From: Oscillospiraceae bacterium
Lineage (GTDB): Bacteria > Bacillota > Clostridia > Oscillospirales > Ruminococcaceae
Assembly: GCA_029068025.1 (NCBI GenBank)
Contig: JAIEDJ010000076.1
Span: 1 to 16,219, forward strand
Reading direction: 5' to 3'
DNA length: 16,219 nt
The position numbers and the translations under genes were made by a program. Positions 1 to 7,057 of the stretch are shown here, in pieces. Every line of letters begins with the position of its first letter. Position 1 is the first letter of the stretch. The notes under the pieces were generated by a model. It did not search any database, was not told the origin of the DNA, and saw nothing but the letters and a program-made list of their open reading frames with translations.

Positions 1-83
1 GCGCTTGTGCTCGGGTTTGGCACGCAGCTCTTGGCTTAAAACAACTTTTTCTAGGATTTCAAAGGGCGAAGGTCTGTCGGTCA

Positions 84-160
84 ACCCCTCCGTTACTTCG
101 TGACACCTCCCCGCCGGGGAGTCATCCGCAATTCTCTTCCCCTCTCCCCGAGGGGGTACT
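84..160. repeat. Dispersed GC-rich palindromic intergenic repeat
   Basis: A C/G-rich stretch made of consecutive small inverted repeats: GTTAC/GTGAC around a TTC loop, CTCCCC/GGGGAG, and CCCTC/GAGGG. The text starting CCCCTCCGTTACTTCGTGAC is of a type I recognise as a very common dispersed repeat in gut Clostridia genomes, often mis-translated into spurious ORFs. The whole of positions 1-201 contains no credible gene. This recognition comes from memory of the pattern, not from a search. Confidence 0.55.
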
Positions 161-168
161 ACAAGCAG

Positions 169-203
169 AACGGGCAGTAAATATACTGCCCGTTATATTT
201 TTT
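169..203 (+). terminator. Strong hairpin with T-tract downstream of the PBP gene
   Basis: An 11-bp perfect stem (AACGGGCAGTA 169-179, TACTGCCCGTT 184-194) with an AATA loop is followed on the + strand by ATATTTTTTA. This is a rho-independent terminator reading rightward, for a gene left of the window. On the minus strand the same hairpin lies just beyond the PBP stop codon but has no good T-tract after it. It may still act in both directions, but the orientation fits the + strand best. Confidence 0.7.
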
Positions 204-2550
204 AGCGTTTGATCGACGCTTCGATCTCCTGATCAACAGCGTTCCAGAAATCGTAGATCTTTTGTCTTTCCGCCTCGTGATCTCCCGAACAGAAGCTCGG
301 AACATTGCTCTGACGGTAGTATCCTATATCTATGGAGGTGCAGGAGCTTGACGCCAGCAATCCGGTCGCGGTGCAATACTGAAGCTCGAGGACTGTGGGA
401 TCGGATACGAAGCGCTTCGTCTGGCTTGTGTCCTGAATGTCCTTCATAACGTCGTGCCAGATCTGCGAATGCCATTTCTTTCCGTTTCTGCCGTCGATCT
501 CTGTTCCGTCATCGCTGCCCATCCAGACAACTCCGACATAATCGGGCGTAAGTCCGACAAACAGAAGATTCTTTCTGTCGTTGGAGGTACCCGTCTTGCC
601 GATGACCTCAACATTGGGGAGCTTTGCGTAGGGGCCGAGGTTGGATGTGCCCGGAGCGGTGACAACGGTGAGCAGCATGCGGTTGAGCACCCACGCGGTG
701 TCGGTGTCTATCGCCTGGTTGCCGTAGTAATCCTGCTCGAGGATAACATTGTTTTTACTGTCAAGAACGCGGCTGTACAGCTTAGGCTCGTAGTGAACGC
801 CGCCGTTGCCGAATACCTGATAAGCCGCCGCAAGCTCGGTCATTCTTACACCGTTGGAGAGCGCGCCGAGCGTCATCGGAGCTATCTGGATGTCATTATC
901 GGGATCGAGAGTCGATATGCCGAGGTTCTGGGTCAGGTGATTGTACAGCACCTGTGGGGTAAGCTGTGTTGTAATTCTGACGGGAACGGTATTCCTCGAA
1001 TAACGTACTGCATCCCATACTCTGAGCAGATCGCCCGACTGAGTGCCTACGCCGCCATAGTTATCGGGCCAGGGTCTGGTCTGATGGGGTACGGGAATGC
1101 CCTTATCGGGGATCATCGTGGAATATGTGATAAAATTGCTTTGAATACCTACCGAATACGGCGAGATAGGCTTCATCGTCGAACCGGGAGCGCGTGTCGC
1201 GACGGACGCGCGGTTGAAGCAGTTGTCACCCGGTTTTTCTCCGAGACCGCCGACCAGCGCAACGACTGTGCCGGTGTAGTCCAGAATAACGAACGACGAC
1301 TGAATGAGCGACTCCGATTTTTCATTCTTGTCATACGAAGTTACGACGGTGTATGGATTACGGTACTTTTCCTCAAGGATAGCCTGCTTTTCCATATCCA
1401 TATTGGTATAGATCTTGAAGCCGCCGTTGTAGATATCTTCGCTGGCAGAGGTGATGGAAATGCCTCTGAGATCGGCGTAATCTTCAATGACCTGGCGGAT
1501 CGCCGCGTCGGTGTACCAGTTCTGGGATACCTCGTAGGTGCCCTCGTTCCACTTGTACGCTTCATACGGGAGCTTATCATCATTGGGATCATCGCCGGGA
1601 TCCTCGGGATCTTCTGTGGGTATGGATCGCGGGTCGATGTAGCCGAAAGCGTCGCCGTACACTATGGGGACGAACTTTACCTGTTCGACCTTTGCGTCCT
1701 CGTATTCCTTAAGGCTGATATAGCCCTGCTCATACATCGCGTACAGCGCGACAAGCTGGCTGTCCTTACAGGACTGGAGATTGCCGTTGGGGCGGTTTAT
1801 GTCCGGGCTTTTGATGATACCCGCGAGAATGGCAGCCTCGGCGATATCGACCTCGGAAGCGCTTTTCCCGAAATATGCCTGGCATGCTGCCTCAACGCCG
1901 TAGATCATCTTTCCGAACCATATCTTATTGAGATAGCTTTCGAGAATATCCTCCTTGGTGTAGTGCTCCTCAAGCGACAGGGCACGGAATATCTCACGCA
2001 GCTTGCGCTCCCAGGTGCGTTCGTCGTCCTCGGTGAGGTTCTTCACTAATTGCTGTGTGATCGTGGAACCGCCTTCGCCTGCTCTGGAGGTCTTGAGCGC
2101 GTCCTGAACCAAAGCGAACACGGTTCTGCGCCAGTCTACGCCCTTATGTTCCCAGAAGCGCTGATCCTCCTTGGCTACAACGGCGTTGATAATGTTCTTG
2201 GAGATGTCCTCATAATTCACCCACACGCGGTTTTGCTCGCGTGCAAGGCGTTTAAGCTCGACCTCCTGTCCGTCCGCGTCATAGGCGTACACCATTGAAG
2301 TGAACTTGGTCTCATATTCCTTGAGATTGATACCCAGGCTTTGGTTTTTGGCGAAGTCGAGAATATACACGACAACGACTGTTGCGACGATACAAAGCAT
2401 TATTACCAGAATAAGCAGCATGGACGAAATGGTAGTTCCGACAACGGTCAGCGCGTGACCGATGTTGCGCCAGACCTTCTCGTTTTTGCGCTTATTGGTA
2501 TTTTTTGGCTTATCGTCTTTGATCTTGATGTAACGAGCTTTTTTGTTCAT
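202..2550 (-). CDS. Class A penicillin-binding protein (PBP1A-type transglycosylase/transpeptidase)
   Basis: A bifunctional peptidoglycan synthase that polymerises lipid II into glycan and cross-links stem peptides outside the membrane. The 782-aa product has a Lys/Arg-rich cytoplasmic head (1-30) and one TM segment (about 34-65). Its GT51 domain has EDQRFWEH at 128-135 (catalytic Glu128), GGSTITQQ at 160-167 and the ESYLNKIWFG motif at 204-213. The transpeptidase has STMK at 457-460 (nucleophile Ser457), SRN at 518-520 and KTGT at 652-655. A Cys pair region near 726-754 is typical of the C-terminal tail. An Asp/Pro-rich linker (310-326) separates the two catalytic domains. Start: AGGTGA sits 7 nt before the ATG at 2550. 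It is monocistronic and divergent from the HAD gene. The length and all key residues are intact, so I expect an active enzyme. Confidence 0.96.
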   Translation of the reverse strand: MNKKARYIKIKDDKPKNTNKRKNEKVWRNIGHALTVVGTTISSMLLILVIMLCIVATVVVVYILDFAKNQSLGINLKEYETKFTSMVYAYDADGQEVELKRLAREQNRVWVNYEDISKNIINAVVAKEDQRFWEHKGVDWRRTVFALVQDALKTSRAGEGGSTITQQLVKNLTEDDERTWERKLREIFRALSLEEHYTKEDILESYLNKIWFGKMIYGVEAACQAYFGKSASEVDIAEAAILAGIIKSPDINRPNGNLQSCKDSQLVALYAMYEQGYISLKEYEDAKVEQVKFVPIVYGDAFGYIDPRSIPTEDPEDPGDDPNDDKLPYEAYKWNEGTYEVSQNWYTDAAIRQVIEDYADLRGISITSASEDIYNGGFKIYTNMDMEKQAILEEKYRNPYTVVTSYDKNEKSESLIQSSFVILDYTGTVVALVGGLGEKPGDNCFNRASVATRAPGSTMKPISPYSVGIQSNFITYSTMIPDKGIPVPHQTRPWPDNYGGVGTQSGDLLRVWDAVRYSRNTVPVRITTQLTPQVLYNHLTQNLGISTLDPDNDIQIAPMTLGALSNGVRMTELAAAYQVFGNGGVHYEPKLYSRVLDSKNNVILEQDYYGNQAIDTDTAWVLNRMLLTVVTAPGTSNLGPYAKLPNVEVIGKTGTSNDRKNLLFVGLTPDYVGVVWMGSDDGTEIDGRNGKKWHSQIWHDVMKDIQDTSQTKRFVSDPTVLELQYCTATGLLASSSCTSIDIGYYRQSNVPSFCSGDHEAERQKIYDFWNAVDQEIEASIKR

Positions 2551-2639
2551 AATAAGTCACCTAAATTTAAAAGAAATCCAAAGTTTCTGATTTAAAAACA
2601 GATTTTAAATGTTTCATGAGTATGTTGATCGATGACATA

Positions 2640-2838
2640 AAACCGCGCAGCGGTTTATACATATTTTATTATAACACAAATTTAAGCGCCGTAGGCGCGA
2701 CGGTGCGGCAGCGCCGGATTTTGCGAAGCAAAATCAATTTGATGTTTCAAGAAAATTGCCGCTCGGCGGAGCCGAGGGCGCCGTCAGGCGCTTAGAAACT
2801 GCATCAGCGGTTTCCGGCAATTTTATTATAACACATAT
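2640..2838. repeat. Nested palindromic element with flanking 16-bp direct repeats
   Basis: Part of the 452-base stretch without a gene at 2551-3002. It holds a hairpin AAACCGC/GCGGTTT (2640-2656), GCGCC/GGCGC (2686-2698), and GATTTTGC/GCAAAATC around GAA (2717-2735). A perfect 10-bp stem AAAATTGCCG/CGGCAATTTT (2752-2761 with 2815-2824) then encloses three adjacent hairpins at 2762-2776, 2778-2791 and 2795-2814, giving a cloverleaf. The 16-mer ATTTTATTATAACACA occurs at 2663-2678 and again exactly at 2820-2835. No reading frame of note. Confidence 0.7.
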
Positions 2839-2853
2839 CAGCGCAAATGTTAA
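2825..2853 (-). promoter_or_regulatory. Candidate sigma-A promoter for the PBP gene
   Basis: On the minus strand TTAACA (2853-2848), a 17-bp spacer and TATAAT (2830-2825), with TG one base upstream of the -10 (extended -10). It points toward the PBP start at 2550. A start about 7 bases beyond the -10 would place the palindromic element in a leader of roughly 270 nt. The second copy of the same -10 (2668-2673) lacks a recognisable -35. Confidence 0.5.
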
Positions 2854-2915
2854 GTACTTTTTTTATTTTTTATAGTGAAAATACTGTAAAATTGTTGAAT
2901 TTTGACAATTTTTCC

Positions 2916-2944
2916 TTGAAATAGCTCCGCGGATATTGTATAAT
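2916..2944 (+). promoter_or_regulatory. Sigma-A promoter for the HAD gene
   Basis: TTGAAA (2916-2921), a 17-bp spacer and TATAAT (2939-2944) lie about 58 nt before the chosen ATG at 3003. A TTGACA just upstream (2902-2907) has no -10 at the right distance. Confidence 0.7.
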
Positions 2945-3002
2945 TAATTATGGGCGGCTGTATCTGCGCCGCTGATATTTTTTGTTATCGGGAGAAATGA
3001 TC

Positions 3003-3668
3003 ATGTTTCCTTTGGAGAAAAACGCCGAATTTACCACCGTACTGTTCGACATGGACGGCACGCTCTCGGATTCGTTCCCGGGCGTGTCGGGCGGGATACT
3101 GTATGCGCTGGAAAAGCTTGGATATGAGTGTCCGCCGCGAGAGAGCCTGAAGGACTTTATGGGTCCTCCGCTGCTTGATCAGTTTATGCGCCGTTTCAAA
3201 ATGGACGAGGATACGGCTGCCGAAGCTGTGCGGCTGTATCGGGAGTATTATCCTGTCAAGGGGATAAACGAGCAGTCGCCGATGGAGGGCGCGGAGGAGA
3301 CCGTTAGGTCACTTAAGGAGCGGGGAATGACCGTTTGTGTCGCCACCTCAAAGCCGCTGAAGTACACCGAGATAATTCTCAGAAACTTCGGGATAGAGAA
3401 GTATTTTGACGTGGTGGTAGGCGCGACCTTTGACGGCACGCTTTCCGGGAAGCCCGATATTATTGCGGAGGTGCTGAAAAGAACCGGCGCGGCTCCGGAG
3501 GAGTGTTTGATGGTGGGGGATCGCTGCTTTGATGTTGAGGGAGCGCACGCGTGCGGGGTGCGCTGCGCGGGAGTGCTGTGCGGGTACGGCTCTCTTAAAG
3601 AGTTCGACAGCTGCGGCGCGGACTATATTCTCAACGGGCTGACGGACGTGCTGAAAATAGCCGGATAG
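3003..3668 (+). CDS. HAD-superfamily phosphatase (phosphoglycolate phosphatase/Gph-like)
   Basis: A soluble 221-aa haloacid-dehalogenase-like hydrolase, predicted to dephosphorylate a small phosphorylated metabolite. All four HAD motifs are present: DMDGT with Asp16 (nucleophile) and Asp18, the motif II Thr/Ser in VATSK (113-117), Lys150 in SGKPD, and GDRCFD with Asp173 and Asp177. The helical insertion between motif I and II (about 22-90) is the C1 cap of the Gph/beta-phosphoglucomutase branch. Start: GGGAGA (2990-2995) lies 7 nt before the ATG at 3003. An ATG at 2997 and a TTG at 2982 are too close to or upstream of that site. It has its own promoter and converges on the next gene 32 nt away. 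The substrate cannot be read from the sequence. Confidence 0.9.
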   Translation: MFPLEKNAEFTTVLFDMDGTLSDSFPGVSGGILYALEKLGYECPPRESLKDFMGPPLLDQFMRRFKMDEDTAAEAVRLYREYYPVKGINEQSPMEGAEETVRSLKERGMTVCVATSKPLKYTEIILRNFGIEKYFDVVVGATFDGTLSGKPDIIAEVLKRTGAAPEECLMVGDRCFDVEGAHACGVRCAGVLCGYGSLKEFDSCGADYILNGLTDVLKIAG

Positions 3669-3700
3669 TCGGCGGCAGGGGACCGGATCACAAAACAGCT

Positions 3701-4264
3701 TTATTGAAGCTCGATCTCAAACGAATAGTCGTTCCGGATCGATCTCAAGTGCTCCTGCTGCTCGGGGGTGAAGTCGGACAGCCCCATAACAAGGCGGTAT
3801 TTCCACTTGAATTTCTCAATACAAGAGTAATCTTCCATATAAACATTGGAGAAGAAGATCCTGTTTGTTGTATCGACCTTAATACGCAGTTTTCTGCCGC
3901 ACAAAAAAACCATTTCGTAAAATGGATGCGTATTGTCATAATCGACCGGCGCCGCATTGCAGAAATCAATACAGTCGGAAACGAAACTCTCCTGATCTCC
4001 GTTATATCCAAAATAAACGGTGCGTTTACCTCTTGAATCATTATCGTTAGCGTTCCTGACAGTGAATAAGCCGTCAAAATCAGCCAATACGCTGGAAAAA
4101 TCTTCTTTCGTATGTTGGAGTGCTTGTCGGTCGCCGTTCACATTACCTATAACTATGAAACATACCGTTCCGAATAATATAAACAATACGCCAATACAAA
4201 CAACAGCAAATATTTTCGCTATACCGGACATAACCGTACCGGCTTTCGCACCGACATTTTTCAT
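3701..4264 (-). CDS. Small single-pass membrane protein, unrecognised
   Basis: A 187-aa protein not assigned to a family. One strong TM segment (about 17-41) follows a short Lys-containing N-terminus. The remaining ~145 residues are soluble, mixed charged and aromatic, with four Cys (SDCIDFC, LCG, YSC), probably extracytoplasmic or membrane-proximal. A GTG 9 nt further upstream (4273) is in frame, but the AGGATG-like ribosome binding site at 4279-4274 has good spacing (9 nt) to the ATG at 4264, so I chose the ATG. It lies 39 nt after the DUF3810 gene on the same strand, probably in the same transcript. Function unknown. Confidence 0.7.
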   Translation of the reverse strand: MKNVGAKAGTVMSGIAKIFAVVCIGVLFILFGTVCFIVIGNVNGDRQALQHTKEDFSSVLADFDGLFTVRNANDNDSRGKRTVYFGYNGDQESFVSDCIDFCNAAPVDYDNTHPFYEMVFLCGRKLRIKVDTTNRIFFSNVYMEDYSCIEKFKWKYRLVMGLSDFTPEQQEHLRSIRNDYSFEIELQ

Positions 4265-4303
4265 GTAAAACACATCCTATCCAGTTCGTAACAGAACGTT
4301 CTT

Positions 4304-5398
4304 CTAAATAATTCCGAGCTTTTGGTAATATGCCAGCACAAGCTCCGTCATTCTGTTGTAGCTAAGTGAGCCTTCCGGAACTCCCTGAATGGTGATGAAC
4401 GTGTCATTCACCTCGCCGGATACCTCGCTTATCTCACCCTTGTGATCGTCTATGTACTCGTTCATTCCGAGAAAATCCAGCCTCATACCATTGGTGCAGT
4501 ACTGCTGCGCCTTGCCCCACAGATCCGGGTCTGCGGCAAGCAGCTCGTTGGCGCAGAACTTATATGCTTCCATATATCCCGAGTATCGGAATTCCGGATA
4601 TTCACTGTTGATACAGGACAGGAACGCAAGGAAATTGCACTCGTTTTCAAACGCTATTCCGCGCGAATGTGCGCTCTCGTGCGCGGCGGTGAACGGAATG
4701 GCATAGTCCGGCTGTGCGGTGTTGATGTTGCACTCCGCGAAAAACGGGAAGTACATCCCGACTATTCCCGTGTACGACCACGCGCCCGAAAGCATAACGG
4801 GCTTCTGGCGGAATATTGACGTTTTGAGAAATCCGTATTCCTCTGTTATCTTGTCGTAGCCGCTGCTTGTCCGCATAAGCTCCGTGTAAATGCTCTCGGA
4901 GAACTTATACAGCTCGTCGTCTGGCGTTTCAAGCTCCGCGCGTGCCGCGGCGGCTCCCTTGGCAAGCTCTACGCAGACGGCGTACAGCTGATCAACGTCC
5001 TTTTGAGAGGTGTCAAGATCCATATTTTTTTCGAGGGGGTAGCGGTAAAAGTTCGCGCCGTGGCATATCATATATATAAGGCAGGCGATGGAGAGCGTGC
5101 CGCAGAATATTTTGCCCGCGCCAAGCAGCGTTTTTTTGCGTGCTTTGCTTTTCCTGAGCTTTACTATCAGCAGAACGATCACGAAAATAAGCACGGGGAG
5201 TGCAAGCACCACCGCAAGCTCCGTCAATGAGATCGGTATCAGAGAGGTTATGAAGCCCAGCGGGTATGTGACGATCTTGAACAGTCCGCGCGAGCAGACG
5301 TATTCCGTAAATCCCGGGAAATACGGCAGCAGGAAGAACATCGCCGCAGCAAGTATCAGCGGGATGAATACCCAGAACCGTTTTAAAAATTTTTTCAT
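4304..5398 (-). CDS. DUF3810 membrane protein with HExxH-type metallopeptidase motif
   Basis: A 364-aa protein of the DUF3810 type. The N-terminal part has three TM segments (about 8-27, 58-80, 95-112). The C-terminal domain carries the family hallmarks GMYFPFFAECNIN (214-226), HESAH (240-244) and ENECNFLAF (251-259). HESAH matches HExxH and the downstream Glu residues are positioned like a third zinc ligand, so a membrane-anchored zinc peptidase is plausible. No activity has to my knowledge been shown for this family. Start: an AGAGGGGAA stretch sits just upstream of the ATG. It leads a probable two-gene unit with the small membrane protein at 4264-3701. It is divergent from the 5792 gene. 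Confidence 0.85.
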   Translation of the reverse strand: MKKFLKRFWVFIPLILAAAMFFLLPYFPGFTEYVCSRGLFKIVTYPLGFITSLIPISLTELAVVLALPVLIFVIVLLIVKLRKSKARKKTLLGAGKIFCGTLSIACLIYMICHGANFYRYPLEKNMDLDTSQKDVDQLYAVCVELAKGAAAARAELETPDDELYKFSESIYTELMRTSSGYDKITEEYGFLKTSIFRQKPVMLSGAWSYTGIVGMYFPFFAECNINTAQPDYAIPFTAAHESAHSRGIAFENECNFLAFLSCINSEYPEFRYSGYMEAYKFCANELLAADPDLWGKAQQYCTNGMRLDFLGMNEYIDDHKGEISEVSGEVNDTFITIQGVPEGSLSYNRMTELVLAYYQKLGII

Positions 5399-5459
5399 TA
5401 AAATTCCCCTCTGTAAAATTTTTGACGGCTTTTTTGTTGAAAATGCCGAGTATTTTCTG

Positions 5460-5488
5460 TTGACATATTTATGAATTAATGGTAAAAT
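5460..5488 (+). promoter_or_regulatory. Sigma-A promoter reading into the palindromic element and the 5792 gene
   Basis: TTGACA (5460-5465), a 17-bp spacer and TAAAAT (5483-5488). It reads rightward. The next gene on this strand starts at 5792, so its leader would be about 300 nt and would contain the entire element at 5543-5722. Confidence 0.65.
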
Positions 5489-5542
5489 ATAAAATATAAA
5501 ACAGATCGTATAAAAACGGTCTGAATATCTGTTTTGGTGATG

Positions 5543-5722
5543 TTAAGGCAACACCGCACAATTATTGTCGTTCGATTGCGCAGTCAGATTTTTCGTCAGA
5601 TTGTACAATGAGGACGACGCCAGGCTGGCGCCTTGCTAGGACGAATTGTGCAAGATGACGGAAAATATGCAAGCAAGCGGACGGCAAAGGCGTTAGCCGC
5701 TAATTGTGCGGTGTTGCCTTAA
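5543..5722. mobile_element. MITE-like element with 22-bp perfect terminal inverted repeats
   Basis: A 180-bp non-coding element. Its ends are a perfect 22-bp inverted repeat (5543-5564 and 5701-5722) beginning TTAAGGCAACACCGCAC. A second, imperfect inverted repeat lies inside (TTTTCGTCA near 5590 with TGACGGAAAA near 5655), and CGCCAG/CTGGCG forms the centre. The termini contain TA, consistent with IS630/mariner-type TA insertion, but the TTAA ends are themselves palindromic so the target duplication is ambiguous. It has no coding capacity. It fills the gap 5399-5791 together with the promoter at 5460-5488. Confidence 0.75.
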
Positions 5723-5791
5723 TACGAATCTTTATGAAAATGCAGTTTTTGCGGTCGGCTGCTGCAAATCAACAAATTGGCGGTTATCATA

Positions 5792-6415
5792 ATGCGTATT
5801 CTTCAGGAATTTCCGGACTGGAGAGATCAGTATATCGTAGATGTTCAGACAGCGAAGGATGAGCTTGCGTGCAATAACTTTACCGTGAATAAAAAGAAGC
5901 TTGCTGCGGATATCTACTCGCTTCCGGCAAATCATCATCAGACATTTTTTGTAAGATTGGTTTATGAGGAGCCGATATACCGTATGTTTTTCGCAAAAGC
6001 CATTCAGCGGTCGGTGTGGTTTTCCGATCCGCTTTACGGGTATACCTTTGCGGAGGCGGAGCAGTTCAAGAACGATCCCAAGCGCAGAGGGCAGATACTG
6101 TGCGGTGTTAAGATCGTACCGAATCCCGCGGCTGAAAGACTGCTGGGAATGGTCGGCAGGATCTCACCGAGTCAGCCCGTAAGCGCGGTAAGACCGGATA
6201 AGGACTGCGATTTTACAGGTATCCGCGTTTATGACATGGGGAACGTCCTGAGCGAGTTTATTTATACGGACGCCTCGCTGCTCAGGCTCTCGGAGGACTG
6301 CGATGCCGGGGAAACGGTGGAGTATCTCAACCATCTGCATTTCAAGATCGAGGATATCATAGGCAAGGGCTATGATAATCCTGGATCTGCTAATTCATCG
6401 TCTGCCGGAACTTAG
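5792..6415 (+). CDS. Unrecognised soluble protein, bracketed by two palindromic elements
   Basis: A 207-aa protein I do not recognise. No signal peptide or TM segment is visible. The composition is ordinary, with aromatic patches (RMFFAKAIQRSVWFSDPLYGY at about 68-88) and an acidic C-terminal part ending in a Ser/Ala tail. The start is uncertain: neither the ATG at 5792 nor a TTG at 5777 has a convincing ribosome binding site. Upstream lies the 180-bp element at 5543-5722, and the promoter at 5460-5488 lies beyond it, so the element may have separated the gene from its original leader. The stop codon TAG (6413-6415) straddles the left end of the second element at 6414. Codon usage looks like the neighbours, which supports a real gene. 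Confidence 0.7.
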   Translation: MRILQEFPDWRDQYIVDVQTAKDELACNNFTVNKKKLAADIYSLPANHHQTFFVRLVYEEPIYRMFFAKAIQRSVWFSDPLYGYTFAEAEQFKNDPKRRGQILCGVKIVPNPAAERLLGMVGRISPSQPVSAVRPDKDCDFTGIRVYDMGNVLSEFIYTDASLLRLSEDCDAGETVEYLNHLHFKIEDIIGKGYDNPGSANSSSAGT

Positions 6416-6599
6416 AGCATGTATTCATAGGATATTGCACACGTCTTTTCGGCAAATTTTGCCGCTGACTGCGTTGAATTTTCTTGACGGGCGACAGCCC
6501 GCCTGCGAAAATTCGCTAGGGTGAACGCAAAGCGTTCATTCGGTCATCGACAAAATTATGCTCGAAAATCCGTGCACAAATCCTATGAACACAAGCTCT
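6414..6599. mobile_element. MITE-like palindromic element between convergent genes
   Basis: A 186-bp element. Its ends are a 20-bp inverted repeat with two mismatches (AGAGCATGTATTCATAGGAT at 6414-6433 against 6599-6580). Inside lie GGCAAA-T-TTTGCC (6451-6463), GAATTTTC/GAAAATTC (6476-6514) enclosing CGGGC/GCCCG, and TGAACGC/GCGTTCA (6522-6538). No coding potential. It sits exactly between the stop codons of the 5792 gene and dtd, and each stop codon is part-element. The hairpins could serve as a bidirectional terminator. Confidence 0.72.
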
Positions 6600-7057
6600 T
6601 AGCTTGAAATTTCACAGTCATTACATTCGAGGACTATTGTGAACGGGCCGTCGTTCACAAGCTCCACACGCATTTCCGCGCCGAAGATGCCGCGCTCGAC
6701 GATCGGCACCTCGCGCCCGCATAATTCACAGAAAAGCTCGTAGAGGCGCTGAGCCTCCGCGGGCTCTTTTGCTTTAAGGAAATTCGGGCGGTTGCCCTTG
6801 TGGCAATCCGCGTACAGCGTGAACTGCGAGATGATCAGCAGCTCCCCGCCGACATCCTTTAATGAGAGATTTGTCTTGCCCTCATCGTCGGCGAATATTC
6901 TCAGGTCGATCATTTTCCTTGAGAGCTTTTCGCAGTCGCGCTCCGTGTCATCGCTGCCTATCCCGAGCAGCACCAGAAAGCCGCCGCTGATCCTTCCGAC
7001 AACGCTTCCGTCTACCGAAACGGCGGCGCTTTCAACTCTTTGTATTACCGCTCTCAT
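6599..7057 (-). CDS. dtd: D-aminoacyl-tRNA deacylase (DTD)
   Basis: This enzyme hydrolyses D-amino acids (and glycine mischarged on tRNA-Ala) from tRNA, in the cytoplasm as a homodimer. The 152-aa product has the usual family length and both active-site signatures: SQFTLYADCHKGNRPNF (77-93) and the Gly-cisPro loop NDGPFT (135-140), preceded by GIFGAEM (123-129). The ATG at 7057 overlaps the stop codon of the upstream TPM gene by one base (TAATG), and a GGAGGAGG stretch lies about 13 nt upstream inside that gene, so translation is probably coupled. The last codons run up to the palindromic element at 6414-6599, which supplies part of the TAA stop. The final residues NDCEISS may therefore be a post-insertion extension. 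Confidence 0.96.
   Translation of the reverse strand: MRAVIQRVESAAVSVDGSVVGRISGGFLVLLGIGSDDTERDCEKLSRKMIDLRIFADDEGKTNLSLKDVGGELLIISQFTLYADCHKGNRPNFLKAKEPAEAQRLYELFCELCGREVPIVERGIFGAEMRVELVNDGPFTIVLECNDCEISS

Noticed and set aside
454..2049. Long open frame (531 codons) on the + strand opposite the PBP gene
   Set aside because: It mirrors the PBP reading frame, has no ribosome binding site and no recognisable motif. The PBP gene has all catalytic motifs on the other strand.
2752..2824. A tRNA gene, because of the cloverleaf shape
   Set aside because: The arms do not have tRNA lengths, there is no T-psi-C sequence, anticodon loop or CCA-like end, and the loops are 3-4 bases.
4275..4302. AGAACGTTCT palindrome as a LexA/SOS box upstream of the small membrane gene
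   Set aside because: The Firmicute box needs GAAC and GTTC separated by four bases. Here the half-sites are fused, and it lies between two co-directional genes.
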